Shown here one piece after another: positions 45,378 through 54,067 of a DNA stretch of 64,000 nucleotides. Source of the stretch: JACMLD01 sp039919885 (GTDB taxonomy: Bacteria; Bacteroidota; Bacteroidia; Chitinophagales; Chitinophagaceae); assembly GCA_039919885.1 (NCBI GenBank), contig JBDSEV010000086.1, positions 1 through 64,000 of the forward strand, written 5' to 3'. The notes below the pieces were generated by a model. That model was not told where the DNA came from and made no database searches. It saw only the letters and a program-made list of their open reading frames with translations. The position numbers and the translations under genes are program-made. Every line of letters starts with the position of its first letter. Positions within the stretch are counted from its first letter, which is position 1.

Positions 45378-45481
45378 TTGCAAATATACCGCACCCCTCA
45401 CCGCGCTCCAAAAGAACAGCGGAGACTGCCCGGCTTATCTAAAAACGCATCGAAAAATAAAGGGGAGAAAAACAGCTTCTT

Positions 45482-46972
45482 CTACAATTCTTTCCGCAGC
45501 CTGGCAACCGGTATATTCAGTTGTTCACGGTATTTGGCTACCGTGCGCCGGGCAATATTGTATCCTTTTTCCTGCAGCAGCTCGGTAAGCCGCTCATCGC
45601 TGAGGGGTTTTTTCTTGCTTTCATCGCCCACCATGTCGCTGAGAATTTTCTTTACTTCACGGGTAGATACTTCTTCGCCGCTTTCTGTACTTAACGATTC
45701 ACTGAAGAAAAACTTGAGGCGGTAGGTACCAAATTCTGTCTGTACAAATTTACTATTGGCCACACGGCTTACCGTAGAGATATCCAGGTTGGTGCGTTCT
45801 GCAATATCCTTTAAGATCATGGGGCGCATCGTGGTTTCGTCGCCGGTCACAAAAAATTCATGCTGGTATTCCATGATGGTGCCCATTACGCTGCTAAGGG
45901 TATGTTGCCGCTGCTTAATGGCATCAATGAACCATTTGGCGGCGTCTATTTTTTGTTTGATGAACAACACCGCTTCTTTCTGACGCTTGTCTTTTTTGCT
46001 GCCCCGGTCGTAATCTTTCAGCATATCCCGGTAGCCTTCGCTGATGCGCAGGTCCGGGGCGTTGCGCGAGTTAAGGGTAAGTTCCAGTTTACCGGCATTG
46101 TTAAAAATAAAGAAGTCGGGAATAATATAGCTTTCACCCTTGTTCATGTGCCCTACGTTTCCGCCGGGCTTCGGGTTAAGCTTCACAATCTGTGCGATGA
46201 TTTCTTTGAGGCCTTCGTCATCTATATTGAGGCCGCGCTGAATTTTTTCGTAGTGCTTTTTTGTAAACTCTTCAAAGTAATCTTCCAGCACCATAATAGC
46301 CTGTTCAACGGGGCGGCCCTCGCCCAGTTTACGGTATAGCTGCAGCAAGAGACATTCCTGGAGGTTGCGGGCGCAGATACCGGAGGGGTCAAAGTGCTGA
46401 ATTTTTTCGATTAGTTTTTCTATTTCTTCCTCGGTGGCGTCTATGTTCTGCCTGAAAGCAAGGTCATCTTTTATAGACGAGCTTTCCCTGCGCAGGTAGC
46501 CGTCATCATCGATACTGCCAATAATCTGTTCTGCAATTTTCTGCGTGCGGTCGTTCAGGTTCAGCATACCCAGCTGATCGGCCAGCATTTCATGAAACGA
46601 GGTTTCTACGCGAACCGGCACTGTTTTCTGTTCATCCGGGTCGCCATAATTATCATCGCGCAGTTTATAATCGCCCACCTCGTCATCCGTATCGGACACA
46701 TAATCGCTTACGTCAATATTATCGTACTGCTCCTCACTGCCATCGGGCTCAAAATCCTCCTCATTGCTGCTGTCAAATTCGTCCTTCGTTTCTTCCGTCA
46801 TGCTATCATCATGCCCATCCTCCCCGGCTTCCAGGGCCGGATTCTCCTCCATCTCTTCTTTTATACGCTCTTCCAGGTTGGCAGTAGGCACCTGCAGCAG
46901 TTTCATTAGCTGAATCTGCTGAGGCGACAACTTCTGGAGTAATCTTTGTTGTAAACTTTGACCCAGTGACAT
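45482..46972 (-). CDS. rpoN: RNA polymerase sigma-54 factor RpoN
   Basis: This 496-aa protein has all three sigma-54 regions. Region I is Gln/Leu-rich (SLGQSLQQRLLQKLSPQQIQ, then EERIKEEMEENPALEAG). Region II is a highly acidic linker (about 55-115, EDGHDDSMTEETKDEFDSSN). The core-binding region III follows (HFDPSGICARNLQECLLLQL, about 190-209). Near the end are the helix-turn-helix and the RpoN box ARRTVAKYREQ (about 474-484). It directs transcription from -24/-12 promoters and needs AAA+ enhancer-binding proteins, none of which are in this window. Length and motifs are normal. Confidence 0.95.
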   Translation of the reverse strand: MSLGQSLQQRLLQKLSPQQIQLMKLLQVPTANLEERIKEEMEENPALEAGEDGHDDSMTEETKDEFDSSNEEDFEPDGSEEQYDNIDVSDYVSDTDDEVGDYKLRDDNYGDPDEQKTVPVRVETSFHEMLADQLGMLNLNDRTQKIAEQIIGSIDDDGYLRRESSSIKDDLAFRQNIDATEEEIEKLIEKIQHFDPSGICARNLQECLLLQLYRKLGEGRPVEQAIMVLEDYFEEFTKKHYEKIQRGLNIDDEGLKEIIAQIVKLNPKPGGNVGHMNKGESYIIPDFFIFNNAGKLELTLNSRNAPDLRISEGYRDMLKDYDRGSKKDKRQKEAVLFIKQKIDAAKWFIDAIKQRQHTLSSVMGTIMEYQHEFFVTGDETTMRPMILKDIAERTNLDISTVSRVANSKFVQTEFGTYRLKFFFSESLSTESGEEVSTREVKKILSDMVGDESKKKPLSDERLTELLQEKGYNIARRTVAKYREQLNIPVARLRKEL

Positions 46973-47066
46973 GAATTGGTAAGGGTTTAGTAGAACTGTC
47001 TCTTGGTTAGAAAAAAATTGCGGCGATCCGCAAAAATCAGGCCGTAATTTACGTACAAAATAAGAT

Positions 47067-47411
47067 ATGATAGTACAACGTCTTTATAAATTTCTTGTTG
47101 TCTTTTTTATAATATTGGCAAACAATACATTAATGGCGCAATCCGGGCGCTTAAGCGTTGTGCCGCTGCCTGTTATCTTTGCTGCAGCAGACAGCCCCCA
47201 TGCAGAAAAGCTACCAAAAAATTCGGCTTTGCCTTATTTCACGCCTGGCCTTTCGCAACCTGTGGGTACTGCGGCGCTCGCATCCGACTATTACACCCGT
47301 CATTTCGGTTTTTTTTGTAAAAAAGAATTGCAGTTTGAAAAGGCCACCAGCATACCGCTACGGTTCCGGCTGGGGTCGCTTGACTATGTAAATCGTATGG
47401 AAGGGAAATAG
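47067..47411 (+). CDS. Small secreted hypothetical protein
   Basis: This 114-aa protein has a signal peptide (QRLYKFLVVFFIILANNTLM, cleaved near AQS) and a mature part of about 90 residues without a recognised domain. The C-terminal end LRFRLGSLDYVNRMEGK and the motif DYYTRHFGFFCKKELQFEKA recur in small secreted Chitinophagaceae-like proteins as far as I recall, but I cannot name a family. It is divergent from rpoN and followed by a strong terminator hairpin. Confidence 0.6.
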   Translation: MIVQRLYKFLVVFFIILANNTLMAQSGRLSVVPLPVIFAAADSPHAEKLPKNSALPYFTPGLSQPVGTAALASDYYTRHFGFFCKKELQFEKATSIPLRFRLGSLDYVNRMEGK

Positions 47412-47454
47412 CAAAACTTCAATAACCTGATAGCGCGCAAATTATAAACGCATC

Positions 47455-47499
47455 GTATATAAGAACGGCTGCACCGACGGTGCAGCCGTTCTTATATAC
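47455..47499. terminator. Strong bidirectional terminator (45-bp palindrome)
   Basis: The left arm GTATATAAGAACGGCTGCAC and its exact complement GTGCAGCCGTTCTTATATAC are joined by CGACG, a perfect stem of 20 bp, or 22 with the inner CG/CG pairs. It lies between convergent genes ending at 47411 (plus) and 47564 (minus), so it terminates both. The A/T-rich outer ends supply the U-tract on each strand. Confidence 0.85.
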
Positions 47500-47563
47500 C
47501 GGCCTTTACTGAGCGGTTTGTACTAATTGGGTCTGCAGTGTTTTTAAGACCATTGTATTCTTA

Positions 47564-48781
47564 TCAGGCAGTAACCGCTTGTTGGGCAAGCACTTGCCTT
47601 ACCGTATTCACTATCTTCTCGCCTTTTTCTTTTATCTGTTCTTCCGTCCATAGCAAACTGATAGCGGTAGAAATACAGCGGCTCATCACCGCATCGCTGG
47701 CACTAAAATCTTTGCGGGTATGGTGCATCACCGCTGCCTTGTGCTCGGGGCTTAAGGCATTCAGGGTACTGCCTTCTTTCAGGTGATCCCATTTGCGTAT
47801 ATAGTGCCAGTTGTTATCGAACCAATAAAAATTACCCGCCAGTATGCCTTGTTCCTTCAACGCCGCCACAACGCCGCGCGCAATCGTTTCTGTGGGCAGG
47901 AACCAGCTAATGAAAGTTTTGCTATCACCTTCCGGATCGGGTACCCGCCGGAAAGAAATTTCCGGTACCTGCGTTAAAATTTCTTTCAGCATGGTATGGT
48001 TTCTTTTCTGGATATCGAGAAACTGGTCGAGCTTCTGAATCTGTGCCAACCCAACCGCAGCATGCAGTTCTGAAATCCTGAAATTATACCCTACAAAAGG
48101 ATGCAAGTCTGCACCGCGGTCTGCGCCCAGGTGGTCATGACCGTGATCGCTGTAGCCATCGCTTTTGGTAAAGACGTCTTCGCGGTTGGTAATAACGGCA
48201 CCGCCTTCCGCGCAGGTGATCGTTTTTACAAAATCAAAAGAGAAGGTGCCGGCATCGCCAATGCTGCCTAATTTTCGACCTTTGTGTGTTCCACCGATGC
48301 TCTGGCAGGCGTCTTCCAGTAACAGCAGCTGGTGCTCGCTGCAAATGGCTTCGAGCGCATCCATATCAGCCATACTGCCGCACATGTGCACCGGCATAAT
48401 ACATTTTGTTTTAGGGGTGATGGCTTTGCGCACGGCTTCCGGGCTAAGGGTAAGCGTATCATCCACATCCACAAAGACAGGCGTAGCGCCTACGCTGATA
48501 ACTGCTTCAAAGCTCGCCACAAAAGTGAAGGAAGGTAGAATTACTTCGTCGCCGTACCCGATGCCCAACGCAGCCATCGCGGTGGTGAGTGCCGCAGTTC
48601 CGCTACTCACCAGTTGCGCATATTTGCTGCCGAAGCGACTGCAGATGGCCGCTTCCAGTTCCTTCGATTTCCAGATACCTTTTCGCGGACCGTCAAATCC
48701 ATAGCGCATAAAAATGCCCGTTTCCAAAACATCATTTACCCCACTGTGTTCTTCGGTACCAAATAATTCAAAGCCCGGCAT
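47564..48781 (-). CDS. DegT/DnrJ/EryC1/StrS-family PLP aminotransferase
   Basis: This 405-aa type-I-fold PLP enzyme makes or modifies sugar nucleotides. It has the family core: YAQLVSSGTAALTTAMAALG (about 54-73), VILPSFTFVASFEAVISVGA (about 79-98), LLLLEDACQSIGGTHKGRK (about 152-170), and SFDFVKTITCAEGGAVITN (about 180-198) with the PLP-binding Lys near 185. Such enzymes transaminate 3- or 4-keto sugars for lipopolysaccharide, capsule or secondary metabolites. No glycosyltransferases are near, so the pathway is unknown. A 7-bp repeat array lies about 170 bp upstream and could affect its expression. Confidence 0.9.
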   Translation of the reverse strand: MPGFELFGTEEHSGVNDVLETGIFMRYGFDGPRKGIWKSKELEAAICSRFGSKYAQLVSSGTAALTTAMAALGIGYGDEVILPSFTFVASFEAVISVGATPVFVDVDDTLTLSPEAVRKAITPKTKCIMPVHMCGSMADMDALEAICSEHQLLLLEDACQSIGGTHKGRKLGSIGDAGTFSFDFVKTITCAEGGAVITNREDVFTKSDGYSDHGHDHLGADRGADLHPFVGYNFRISELHAAVGLAQIQKLDQFLDIQKRNHTMLKEILTQVPEISFRRVPDPEGDSKTFISWFLPTETIARGVVAALKEQGILAGNFYWFDNNWHYIRKWDHLKEGSTLNALSPEHKAAVMHHTRKDFSASDAVMSRCISTAISLLWTEEQIKEKGEKIVNTVRQVLAQQAVTA

Positions 48782-48952
48782 AGGAAATTATTTTAAATGT
48801 TGAATGTGTGATTTTTGATTTACGAAGGTAGACAGATCGGCGGGTGGACGGGGTTAAAAAACTGGTATTTTTTTGTGCGGCAATTAGCGATGAACAGCCT
48901 ATTGCCACAGCGCGGATAGGTTGCAAATGGTAACTTGCGTCCCTAAAAGTCT

Positions 48953-49022
48953 CCACCTTCCACCTTCCACCTTCCACCTTCCACCTTCCACCTTCCACCT
49001 TCCACCTTCCACCTTCCACCTT
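48953..49022 (-). repeat. Ten perfect copies of a 7-bp repeat (CCACCTT / AAGGTGG)
   Basis: CCACCTT repeats ten times without a mismatch (70 bp). The tract starts 4 bp after the stop of the DigH-like gene and ends about 170 bp before the DegT aminotransferase start, both on the minus strand. A perfect 7-mer array is prone to slippage. It is not in a real coding frame; the 98-codon frame across it (48768-49064) just encodes KVEGGRW repeats. Confidence 0.9.
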
Positions 49023-49026
49023 AAAA

Positions 49027-50529
49027 TCACGGCCAGACAGCCAGCGCACTTTCATTGTTCTCAAAGTCTACGCAGCTAACGCCAAATCGTTTCATTTTAT
49101 CTGCCGCCTGCGGAATTATATATTGTATTGAATCCCTGATAGCAGGCGCTATCCTAACAATATTCCGGGGGTTCGTTTTGTCCATGATTGAATCGCTCAT
49201 TTCGAAGCCGTAAATAACAAATGATTTTATTTTTTTGGTGGTTTCTTTGTTGTGCATGGTAAGCGTGGTACCGTAGGCGTAAGCACCGGTGCTGGTTACA
49301 GAAAGCGCCGGCTTCTCAATCAGCGAACTGTCTATCCATGGCATCGCGGGTACCAGGGCAGGATATTTATAAAAATCGTTTCGCAAACTATCCGTCCAGC
49401 CATTCGGATTTTTATCGAACGATTTGCTGCTGAAATACACTGCACCTTCAATATTGGGCGTAGCGCGGAGTGCTCTAATCATGCGGGGCAACTGTGTTTT
49501 ATCGCGCCAATTGGCATTGCTGCCGCCGCGGTAAATGGCCAGGCCAATATAACAATGCCTTCCGTAGGAGTGTTTGCTCCACCAATCCAGCATAACGCCG
49601 TAGGGTGCGGTGGGGTGCTCAAATTCCAGGTAAAGCTGTGGCGCAACATAATCTATCCAGCCATTTTTCAACCATAAAACGATGTCTGCATACAGATCAT
49701 CGTAATTGGTTTGCCCGGCCCTGGTAGCGCTGCCGGTTGAGTCCCTGTTGTTGTTTCGCCAAACGCTGAAAGGGCTGATACCAAAACGGCAATATTTTTT
49801 TTCTTCTTTGATCGCTTTGCTGAGCGCGAGTATGATGCTGTCTGTATTGCTCCTGCGCCAGTCTTCCCGGTTCATACCATTGCCGTATTTGCGGAACGAT
49901 TCATTGTCAGGAAATTCTTTACCGGCAATGCGGTAAGGATAAAAATAGTCATCAAAATGAATGGCGTCTACGTTGTAACGGCTAACAATATCTCTTATCA
50001 CTTTTACCACAAACTGTTGTGCTTCCTTATTGCCGGGGTCAAAAAAGCGCGTGTTGCCGTAGGTTAAGAACCATTCCGGGTGTACGCGGGTGATATGGGT
50101 AGGCGTGATAGACGATTTGCCGATTTGAAATTCTGCACGGTAAGGATTGCACCAGGCATGAAATTCCATACCCCGTTTATGGGTTTCTTCAATCATAAAC
50201 TGCAGCGGGTCATAATAGGGAAAGGGGGCCAGGCCCTGCTTGCCGGTCAGCCACTGGCTCCAGGGTTCCAGGGCCGACGGATAAAAAGCATCGGTAGCGG
50301 GCCGTATCTGCATAACAACGGCATTCATGCCATTCCGCAGGTGATTATCGAGTATTTTGATGAATTCCGCTTTCTGGCTGTCAGCGTTGTAATTGCCCCG
50401 CGTGGGCCAGTCGATATTATCTACCGTAGCAATCCACACCCCGCGGAATTCAGCTTTGGGCTGAGCAAAAGACCCCTGCGCGTTGATAAGAAAAAGATAG
50501 ACCAGTAGAAGGATAGTCCTGATTTTCAT
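49027..50529 (-). CDS. DigH-like glycan hydrolase (GHL10 / YddW family)
   Basis: This 500-aa protein has a signal peptide (RTILLLVYLFLINAQGSFAQ) and a GHL10 TIM barrel: FRGVWIATVDNIDWPTRGNY (about 28-47), NAVVMQIRPATDAFYPSALE (about 69-88), GMEFHAWCNPYRAEF (about 119-133) and IHFDDYFYPY (about 189-198, probable catalytic acid region). ISPFSVWRNNN and YVAPQLYLEFEH follow. The C-terminal part is a fibronectin/Ig-like sandwich. E. coli DigH cleaves denuded peptidoglycan glycan strands. The likely place is periplasm or outer membrane. All visible acidic motifs are intact. Confidence 0.88.
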   Translation of the reverse strand: MKIRTILLLVYLFLINAQGSFAQPKAEFRGVWIATVDNIDWPTRGNYNADSQKAEFIKILDNHLRNGMNAVVMQIRPATDAFYPSALEPWSQWLTGKQGLAPFPYYDPLQFMIEETHKRGMEFHAWCNPYRAEFQIGKSSITPTHITRVHPEWFLTYGNTRFFDPGNKEAQQFVVKVIRDIVSRYNVDAIHFDDYFYPYRIAGKEFPDNESFRKYGNGMNREDWRRSNTDSIILALSKAIKEEKKYCRFGISPFSVWRNNNRDSTGSATRAGQTNYDDLYADIVLWLKNGWIDYVAPQLYLEFEHPTAPYGVMLDWWSKHSYGRHCYIGLAIYRGGSNANWRDKTQLPRMIRALRATPNIEGAVYFSSKSFDKNPNGWTDSLRNDFYKYPALVPAMPWIDSSLIEKPALSVTSTGAYAYGTTLTMHNKETTKKIKSFVIYGFEMSDSIMDKTNPRNIVRIAPAIRDSIQYIIPQAADKMKRFGVSCVDFENNESALAVWP

Positions 50530-50562
50530 GCCTGTATACGTGTTTAAGGCCGTGAAATTACA

Positions 50563-51015
50563 TTATTCAGCGCTCCTGATTTTATCCAGCAGATTATTTA
50601 ATGTGATGGCCTGTTCTTCGCTCAGGTTTTTAAAAACACTGTCCATATCATCCTGGTGCAGATCAATGCGGTTGAGCAGTTCCAGGCCGCTCGCTGAGAT
50701 GCTCACGTCCACCAGGCGGCGGTCGCCTTCGCAAACTACTTTCTTCACCAGGTCCTTTTTGAGGAGGCGATCAACAATGCGGCTGGTATCGCTCATTTTA
50801 TCCAGCATGCGCTGGCGGATTTGAAGGGTGGACAGGGGATTGCCGGCACCACGCAAAATGCGCAGTATATTAAATTGCTGTGGTGTGATGTCGTATTTGT
50901 CGAGCATACTTTTAATACGCTCGTTCATCCAGTTGAAAGTAAATATTAAATTGATGGTCGCTTTCTGGTATTCGCTCCTGAATTTGGCCTGGCTGATGTC
51001 TTTCTCAATCCCCAT
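50563..51015 (-). CDS. MarR-family transcriptional regulator
   Basis: This 150-aa protein is a typical MarR dimer with a winged helix: YDITPQQFNILRILRGAGNP, LSTLQIRQRMLDKMSDTSRI, VDRLLKKDLVKKVVCEGDRR, and LVDVSISASGLELLNRID (about 42-120). N- and C-terminal helices form the dimer. It likely regulates its own gene and nearby targets in response to small phenolic or oxidative signals. The DinB-like gene upstream on the same strand (51048-51530) is only 32 bp away and may be co-transcribed. Confidence 0.9.
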   Translation of the reverse strand: MGIEKDISQAKFRSEYQKATINLIFTFNWMNERIKSMLDKYDITPQQFNILRILRGAGNPLSTLQIRQRMLDKMSDTSRIVDRLLKKDLVKKVVCEGDRRLVDVSISASGLELLNRIDLHQDDMDSVFKNLSEEQAITLNNLLDKIRSAE

Positions 51016-51047
51016 GGTATAAATTTAAGTCTAATATAAGTGCAAAA

Positions 51048-51530
51048 TTACTGTTGAAGGTTTGTTCTTAAACCTGCGGTAAGCATAAATATGGTAAAAA
51101 GATGATGCGCCTCATGTAAAAGAAAAAAATCGGCCCACTGGCTACTGCTAAAACGGCCGTATACCGGGTGCGTGCCCCGCCTGCGCAACATGGTCTCGGG
51201 TAATTGTGTGAGGTAGTTATTGATCAGGAATCGCTGGGTATTAATATCATCCAGGATTGCAGGCAGCGAATAGTCCATATACTGGTGAAAAACGGGGTCA
51301 TTGTCGGCTACGTATCGTTCAAAAAGCGGGTTATCGTGCGCGGCAATCACCTGCAGGCGGGTGAAAAAAGTGGGCTGGTAAGCAGCCAGGTGCACCATGT
51401 TCTGGAACGCACTCCATTTACCCGGGTTGACGGTCTCTTTTAATTGTTCTGCCGAAAGTCCTTTTATTAGTTCGTTGAGTGTTTCGTGCTGGTGCTTCAG
51501 CCGAACGAGTACCGATGAAGAAAGTGGCAT
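51048..51530 (-). CDS. DinB-family protein
   Basis: This 160-aa four-helix protein belongs to the DinB/YfiT superfamily. The metal-site histidines are visible: MVHLAAYQP (about 46-54) and FLLHEAHHLFTIFML (about 132-146, with HxxHH). GKWSAFQNMVHL precedes the first His. Members are thiol-S-transferases (bacillithiol-type), hydrolases or damage-induced proteins. No thiol-cofactor pathway is in the window, so the role is unknown. It lies upstream of the MarR gene. Confidence 0.85.
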   Translation of the reverse strand: MPLSSSVLVRLKHQHETLNELIKGLSAEQLKETVNPGKWSAFQNMVHLAAYQPTFFTRLQVIAAHDNPLFERYVADNDPVFHQYMDYSLPAILDDINTQRFLINNYLTQLPETMLRRRGTHPVYGRFSSSQWADFFLLHEAHHLFTIFMLTAGLRTNLQQ

Positions 51531-51661
51531 ATAAATAATTAAAAAGTAAAAATTTGAAAGTAAAAACCGCTCCTGCGTCGGGTGTCTTGTGTCACCGAAA
51601 ATTTGTTTGGTGTTTGGTACTTGCTGGCCCCCTTTTTGATTTTTGATTTTTTACTTTTGCA

Positions 51662-52693
51662 TTAGTCGCTCCAAACCTTCGTTCCTTCGCTGCAGTTAGC
51701 GCAGATATCAATATTTTTACGGCTTTGCATAATTTTTTTCCTGAAAGCGGTGTACTTACCATTTTCCCAGATTTCTTTAAACGGCCGGCCTTTCAAATCT
51801 CCCAATTGGTGCTGGGCATCTTTATCGAAGCAGCAGGGTACCACCAGCCCGTCCCAGGTAATAACAGGCGCATGCCAGAGGCGCCAGCAATGATTTTGCA
51901 GGGTATTTTTTACTTCCGTCTGGTTTTGTTTGTTTTTGCGGTAGCGGCTGTACTTGCTGTTGGTAGGGATCAGCTGATTGGGGTCGTTTTCGTAATCATA
52001 TACCTGCGCTGTTTTAAACCACACATCATCTGCCCCAATTTCCGCTGCCAGTTGCTTTACGTCTTCAACCTGGTGCTCATTGTGTTTTACTACCAGGAAC
52101 TGAAAAATAATAAATGGCGTTTTGCTTTTCATGGCGCGTTTCCATTTAACGATGTTTTTGGCGCCTTCCAGCACTTTATTCAGTTGCCCGCCCACCCGGT
52201 ATTGTGCATAGGTTTCCTGCGTGGTACCGTCAATAGAAATGATGAGGCGGTCCAGCCCGCTTTCAATCGTTCGCTTCGCATTGGCATCGGTTAAATAGTG
52301 CGCATTGGTGGAGGTGGCGGTGTAAATTTTTTTTGCTGATGCGTACTCTACCATATCCAGGAACTGCGGATTGAGATACGGTTCCCCCTGGAAATAAAAT
52401 ACGAGGTAAAATAAATCTTTATACAGCTGGTCGATGGTGTCACTAAAAAAATCTTTTTTCAGCATGCCGGTAGGGCGGGTAAATGCGCGCAGTCCGCTGG
52501 GACATTCCGGGCACCTTAAATTGCAGGAAGTTGTCGGTTCAATTGAAATGGAAACTGGTAACCCCCACTGCACGGGTTTACCCACCCATTTACTCACGTA
52601 AAAGCTGCCCAGCACCTTTGCTGCGTTCCAGGCGCGCCTGGGCGTTAGCTTTGATGCCAGGTTGATGCTGTCAGTAAAATTGAATCGCCCCAT
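51662..52693 (-). CDS. Radical SAM/SPASM-domain protein
   Basis: The start is taken at ATG 52693 (MGRFNFTDSINLASK), as the 40 residues before it in the longer frame (52813) have no family match. The 343-aa protein has SAM-cluster motif TTSCNLRCPECPSGLR (CxxxCxxC, about 53-68). SAM-binding elements are FYFQGEPYLN and LIISIDGTTQETY. A C-terminal SPASM region has NHCWRLWHAPVITWDGLVVP, CCFDKDAQHQLGDLK and DICANCSEG, providing auxiliary Fe-S ligands. Such proteins modify peptides or small molecules, or prepare a cofactor. No precursor peptide or partner is recognised nearby. Confidence 0.9.
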   Translation of the reverse strand: MGRFNFTDSINLASKLTPRRAWNAAKVLGSFYVSKWVGKPVQWGLPVSISIEPTTSCNLRCPECPSGLRAFTRPTGMLKKDFFSDTIDQLYKDLFYLVFYFQGEPYLNPQFLDMVEYASAKKIYTATSTNAHYLTDANAKRTIESGLDRLIISIDGTTQETYAQYRVGGQLNKVLEGAKNIVKWKRAMKSKTPFIIFQFLVVKHNEHQVEDVKQLAAEIGADDVWFKTAQVYDYENDPNQLIPTNSKYSRYRKNKQNQTEVKNTLQNHCWRLWHAPVITWDGLVVPCCFDKDAQHQLGDLKGRPFKEIWENGKYTAFRKKIMQSRKNIDICANCSEGTKVWSD

Positions 52694-52862
52694 CGTTCCG
52701 TAAAAGTAATGCCGCTGGCCGTAAGAAACATGGAAATTTTGTGCTGCTGCCGGCCGGTCTGTAACAGCAATTTGCTCAACTGATTTGCAACCACTGGACA
52801 GGACGACTGGCATTTACCAGATTATTGGCGTTTATTGGATTTTATTAGCATGCATTAGCGAT

Positions 52863-52870
52863 TATATTTG
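52863..52870 (+). promoter_or_regulatory. Probable -7 box for the GH25 gene
   Basis: TATATTTG matches TAnnTTTG and lies 18 bp before the ATG at 52889, giving a very short leader. A TTG about 25 bp further upstream is only a poor -33 match. Confidence 0.4.
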
Positions 52871-52888
52871 CAGCAGAGCTGACACCCG

Positions 52889-53653
52889 ATGGCAACCCGA
52901 AAAAAGAAGAAAACGTCTCGCAAGATTTTATTGGTTTTTGCAGTTTTTGCCGGTATGGCATTGGCGGGCTGGTGGTGGTACAGTTACCACGCTACTAATT
53001 TTGTGCGGTACCCGGAATTTGGTATCGCCGTGCCCGCCAATTACGAAATTCACGGTATCGATGTGTCTCACCACCAGGATAATATTAACTGGGACCTGGT
53101 AAAGAACATGCAGGTAAAAAACATCAAAATTGGTTTTGCATTTATCAAGGCCACCGAAGGCATTGGCAGGGTAGACAGTCATTTCAATCAGAATTGGTTC
53201 AAGTCTAAAAACGCTGGCATGTGCCGGGGTGCCTACCATTTTTTCCTGGCCACCAAAAGCGGCAAATTGCAGGCGCAGAATTTTATAGATGTAGTAACAC
53301 TGAAGCGCGGCGATCTGCCACCGGTATTGGATGTAGAACAAACGTACGGTGTTTCTACAGATAAATTACGCAGGGAAATAAAAGCTTTTTTACAAACCAC
53401 AGAACAGTTTTACGGTGTGCGGCCGATTATTTATACCAATGTTGATTTTTATAAGCAGTACCTCAATGGCCAGTTTGACGATTACCCGTTGTGGGTAGCG
53501 CATTATTTGCGGCAAGATACACCGCGTATTAAACGCGAGTGGCTCTTCTGGCAGCACAGCGAAGCCGGGCGGGTAAATGGTGTGAGCTATAAAGTTGATT
53601 TCAATGTTTTCAATGGCGATTCCGCGGCTTTCAGGAACCTGTTAATGGAATAG
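52889..53653 (+). CDS. GH25-family lysozyme-like muramidase
   Basis: This 254-aa protein has a short basic N-terminus and a single membrane anchor (KILLVFAVFAGMALAGWWWY). The GH25 barrel follows: IHGIDVSHHQDNINWDLV (about 51-68, catalytic Asp region), IGFAFIKATEGIGRVDSHF (about 80-98), MCRGAYHFFLATKSGK (about 111-126), LPPVLDVEQTYG (about 144-155, catalytic DxE) and FWQHSEAGRVNGVSYKVDFN (about 226-245). It cuts the beta-1,4 bond of peptidoglycan, here probably for wall remodelling because it is membrane-anchored. Length is normal and the motifs are intact. Confidence 0.92.
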   Translation: MATRKKKKTSRKILLVFAVFAGMALAGWWWYSYHATNFVRYPEFGIAVPANYEIHGIDVSHHQDNINWDLVKNMQVKNIKIGFAFIKATEGIGRVDSHFNQNWFKSKNAGMCRGAYHFFLATKSGKLQAQNFIDVVTLKRGDLPPVLDVEQTYGVSTDKLRREIKAFLQTTEQFYGVRPIIYTNVDFYKQYLNGQFDDYPLWVAHYLRQDTPRIKREWLFWQHSEAGRVNGVSYKVDFNVFNGDSAAFRNLLME

Positions 53654-53703
53654 GGTTTTGTTATTAACTGTTGGCAAGATGGAAGGTGTGGCCGTTGGCT
53701 GAT

Positions 53704-53753
53704 ACCTTATGTTTTCCATTCACCCTAAACCTTATGTTTTCCATTCACCCTAA
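53704..53753. repeat. Two tandem copies of a 25-bp repeat
   Basis: ACCTTATGTTTTCCATTCACCCTAA occurs twice in a row (53704-53728, 53729-53753), and its first bases begin a third partial copy. The ACCTTAAACCTTATACCTTTG tail also contains TACCTTTG (53767-53774), which could be the -7 box of the next gene. Confidence 0.8.
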
Positions 53754-53818
53754 ACCTTAAACCTTATACCTTTGCTCATTTTGCTTTTGACTTTTGACTT
53801 ACCACTTATTACTTCCCC

Positions 53819-54055
53819 ATGAGCAGTACGGAAACCGATGTATCTGATTTTTTAACGCGCATTGTGTGGTCCATTACGCTTGTACTGGTATACATGATGA
53901 TTATTTTAACGGCGGGGATCTATGGCAACTGGTTTTTCTTTTACGAAACGCCCACGGTGGGCAATTACGTCTTTTATGCGTGGATTTTGCTTAGTACCGC
54001 CGGAACCCTTTACCTGCTGATAAAATGGTGGAAGAAAAAATTTCCGCACGGGTAA
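53819..54055 (+). CDS. Small two-helix membrane protein
   Basis: This 78-aa protein has two membrane helices (WSITLVLVYMMIILTAGIYG, about 17-36, and GNYVFYAWILLSTAGTLYLL, about 48-67), with a basic tail (IKWWKKKFPHG). No family is recognised. Promoter box TACCTTTG lies about 45 bp upstream. It converges on the SPFH gene with a 12-bp gap. Confidence 0.6.
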   Translation: MSSTETDVSDFLTRIVWSITLVLVYMMIILTAGIYGNWFFFYETPTVGNYVFYAWILLSTAGTLYLLIKWWKKKFPHG

Positions 54056-54067
54056 ACAATAGCATTA

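Noticed and set aside
48768..49064. 98-codon minus-strand ORF with KVEGGRW repeats
   Set aside because: It is created by reading through the 7-bp repeat and overlaps two real genes.
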